Shown here piece by piece: positions 62,541 through 64,000 of a stretch of DNA of 64,000 bases. Origin of the DNA: Vibrio inusitatus (GTDB taxonomy: Bacteria > Pseudomonadota > Gammaproteobacteria > Enterobacterales > Vibrionaceae); the NCBI GenBank assembly GCA_024346935.1, contig AP024879.1, positions 1,302,001 through 1,366,000 of the forward strand, read 5' to 3'. Position numbers and translations under genes: made by a program. The notes beneath the pieces were generated by a model, which was not told the origin of the DNA, did not search any database, and worked only from the letters and a program-made list of their open reading frames with translations. Positions within the stretch are counted from its first letter, which is position 1; each line of letters starts with the position of its first letter.

Positions 62541-62723
62541 ATGAAGTGGATTATAATAGCGCTGTCTTTACTCATCTCACCCTTTACAAAAGCAAGCTAC
62601 GGTACGGGAGGCGTACCCTCAGTGCCTTGCTACATCGATAAGGAATACAAAGGAACCATTCCAATTAACGAATGCAAAAGACTGGGTGGGGAAATTCCGG
62701 GAAAAAAAAAGAGCAAACCTTAG
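62541..62723 (+). CDS. Small secreted protein of unknown function
   Basis: From ATG 62541, with GAGGA eight bases upstream, the 60-residue product has a signal peptide (MKWIIIALSLLISPFTKASY, cut near residue 18), a mature part with two cysteines (PCYIDKEYKGTIPINECKRLGG), and a Lys-rich end. The stop TAG lies inside the terminator hairpin, so the 3' UTR is nearly absent. No family recognised. Confidence 0.65.
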   Translation: MKWIIIALSLLISPFTKASYGTGGVPSVPCYIDKEYKGTIPINECKRLGGEIPGKKKSKP

Positions 62724-62733
62724 GCTTGCTCTT
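62709..62733 (+). terminator. Terminator overlapping the stop codon
   Basis: AAGAGCAA (62709-62716) pairs with TTGCTCTT (62726-62733). On the plus strand little U follows, but on the minus strand a T-run precedes the YeeN-like gene end, so it may act mainly for that gene. Confidence 0.6.
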
Positions 62734-62792
62734 AGAGTCGCTAATAGAAAATAGTCAACAATTTAGTGTTTTGTCCTATCTGCTACTCAATA

Positions 62793-63509
62793 TTACAACT
62801 CAGCGTTGTGGTAAACCTGCTGAACGTCATCACAGTCATCAAGAAGGTCTTGGAACTTCTGGAACTTCTCTGCATCTTCACCCGTTATCGGGGTGTGAGT
62901 CTGTGGAACGAAAGTGATTTCTTCCACATCCATGATTAGCTCAGGGAATGCTGCATTCAATGCAGTTTTTGTCTTAAAGAACTCTGTGTGCGGAGCGAAT
63001 ACAGTCACTACGCCGTCTTCTACTTCAACGTCAGTTACATCAACGTCTTCCATCATCAGAGCTTCTAGAATCACTTCGTCATCATCACCCTTAAACTGGA
63101 ATACAGCTTGGTGGTCAAACATATGAGATACAGAACCTTCAACACCAATTTTCGCACCCACTTTAACAAAGCACTGGCGTACGTCTTGGAAGGTACGGTT
63201 GCCGTTATCAGTTAGACAGTCAACGATGACACTCGTGCCGCCAGGACCAAAGCCTTCGTAACGAGCTGGTTGGTAGTCTTCACCGCCACCACCACTCGCT
63301 TTATCGATCGCTTTATCGATAACGTGTGCTGGAACTTGGTCTTTCTTTGCTTTCGCGATTAGGTGCTTTAGAGACAAGTTCATGTCCGGATCTGAACCAC
63401 CGTTTTTCGCTAACATGTAAATTTCTTTACCGTACTTAGAATAAACTTTAATTTTTGCGCCAGCTGTTTTGGCCATTGAGGCCTTGCGCACTTCAAAACT
63501 TCTTCCCAT
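62793..63509 (-). CDS. yeeN: YebC/PmpR-family protein (YeeN-like)
   Basis: The 238-residue protein matches E. coli YeeN of the YebC/TACO1 family: SKYGKEIYMLAKNGG near 24-40, KAKKDQVPAHVIDKAIDKASGG, RYEGFGPGGTSVIVD, and a C-terminal DCDDVQQVYHNAEL. Members were called transcription regulators, and recent work ties YebC to translation of proline stretches. The N-terminus is the YeeN variant, not YebC. It is monocistronic. Confidence 0.9.
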   Translation of the reverse strand: MGRSFEVRKASMAKTAGAKIKVYSKYGKEIYMLAKNGGSDPDMNLSLKHLIAKAKKDQVPAHVIDKAIDKASGGGGEDYQPARYEGFGPGGTSVIVDCLTDNGNRTFQDVRQCFVKVGAKIGVEGSVSHMFDHQAVFQFKGDDDEVILEALMMEDVDVTDVEVEDGVVTVFAPHTEFFKTKTALNAAFPELIMDVEEITFVPQTHTPITGEDAEKFQKFQDLLDDCDDVQQVYHNAEL

Positions 63510-63582
63510 CGGGATCTACTCTCTAATTCTATGTGTCTCAGAAAAAGTCACACTCATCGGCCTAACCAATGAATGATAAAAA

Positions 63583-63792
63583 CTACCCTAAATTCATCAT
63601 CTGTCGATACTTCGATACAGACTCGTCAAACCAAAGCACGTGTTGTTCGGTCTTAAGCTTGCTGCGTTGCTCTGAAATATCAAATTCAGAGCCTTGCGAG
63701 TGTTTAACTTTCCACACCAAATAAGATGCTTGTTTGTCCAACTCTACGCGGTATTTATCTTCAGCAGGAAGATCAGAAAGATTTATCGACAT
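63583..63792 (-). CDS. DUF3283 family protein
   Basis: From ATG 63792 the 69-residue product matches the Vibrio DUF3283 pattern (MSINLSDLPAEDKYRVELDKQ, EQHVLWFDESVSKYRQMMNLG). Soluble, mostly helical, function unknown. A longer frame to 63834 is open but adds no family residues. Confidence 0.8.
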   Translation of the reverse strand: MSINLSDLPAEDKYRVELDKQASYLVWKVKHSQGSEFDISEQRSKLKTEQHVLWFDESVSKYRQMMNLG

Positions 63793-63911
63793 GTGAGGTT
63801 TTTTACTACGAATTCGTGACGCGTAATATAACACAAATCTAAGATGAGAAAAAATGCGTTAATTTACACTGTAAATGGAAAATTTGATCTTAAACGTAGG
63901 AGGTATCAAAG

Positions 63912-63983
63912 ATGACAGCAGAAACTTACCCACTAACAGCAACACATCCAGTAGCAACAGAAGTTATTCGATTCAAGAGTTGA
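63912..63983 (+). CDS. Candidate 23-residue ORF with strong ribosome site
   Basis: ATG 63912 is preceded by TAGGAGGT seven bases upstream, close to the ideal ribosome site. The frame ends at TGA 63983. The peptide is Thr/Ala/Pro-rich (TAETYPLTATHPVATEV) and ends in RFKS. It may be a leader peptide for a gene beyond the window, or the true start of a gene interrupted by a frameshift. The sequence ends 17 bases later. Confidence 0.4.
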   Translation: MTAETYPLTATHPVATEVIRFKS

Positions 63984-64000
63984 GTGTTTGCTGTCGCACT

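Overview
The window reads as chromosomal DNA of a marine gammaproteobacterium, almost certainly a Vibrio or close relative. The evidence is the KtrA/KtrB pair, which closely resembles the Vibrio alginolyticus system, together with DUF3283, YibL, YeeN-type and VC2662-type proteins, TRAP transporters, a KdgM porin and a Vibrio-like palindromic repeat at 46923-47010. Base composition looks moderately AT-rich throughout. I saw no rRNA, tRNA, CRISPR array, insertion sequence or prophage.

Layout. 1-1426: end of a TRAP transporter operon. 1505-3740: DJ-1/PfpI protein, YjdM-like zinc-ribbon protein, EamA exporter. 3845-7402: FUSC/HlyD/DUF1656 aromatic-acid-type efflux operon with a divergent LysR gene. 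7519-8243: gene-free 203-bp tandem repeat. 8275-10301: ktrAB potassium uptake. 10524-14603: DEDDh exonuclease, S33 peptidase and several small or secreted proteins. 14815-26072: a carbohydrate-use locus with manA, a LacI regulator, a KdgM porin, a heparinase II/III-like lyase, a GH88 unsaturated uronyl hydrolase, a TRAP transporter with fused permease, and a Mak-type sugar kinase. 26427-30607: pirin, DoxX, LysR, MerR and EamA genes. 30994-32986: napGH without napA in view, and DUF3429. 33189-37409: ABC transporter with an AttH-like lipoprotein. 37446-44500: a TolC/HlyD/ABC-2 export operon with no ATPase, and envelope proteins. 44695-49616: MviM-like oxidoreductase, CHASE3-GGDEF cyclase, cis-trans fatty acid isomerase. 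49649-55600: membrane protein, regulators, small peptides, and a NagE-like PTS. 55662-59473: heat-shock cluster (DnaJ-like, DnaK, IbpA). 59659-62395: bactofilin with M23 peptidase, YibL, beta-hydroxyacid dehydrogenase. 62541-63983: small secreted protein, YeeN-like protein, DUF3283, tiny leader-like ORF.

How parts fit together. The strongest system is 14815-26072. A secreted lyase and porin would cut and admit uronate-containing oligosaccharides. The TRAP system would import them, GH88 would remove the unsaturated uronic acid, and the Mak-type kinase plus ManA would convert released mannose to fructose-6-phosphate. Mannose-specific enzymes beside a uronyl hydrolase point to a polymer containing both mannose and a uronic acid (glucuronomannan-like). 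That substrate is inference. The divergent promoter region holds two near-identical LacI-type palindromes and a CRP-like site.

The heat-shock cluster is notable for its leader. On the minus strand there is a consensus sigma70-type promoter, a 19-codon ORF with its own ribosome site, and then a ROSE-like RNA thermometer hairpin over the ibpA ribosome site. Several very short ORFs with good ribosome sites are also reported as candidates.
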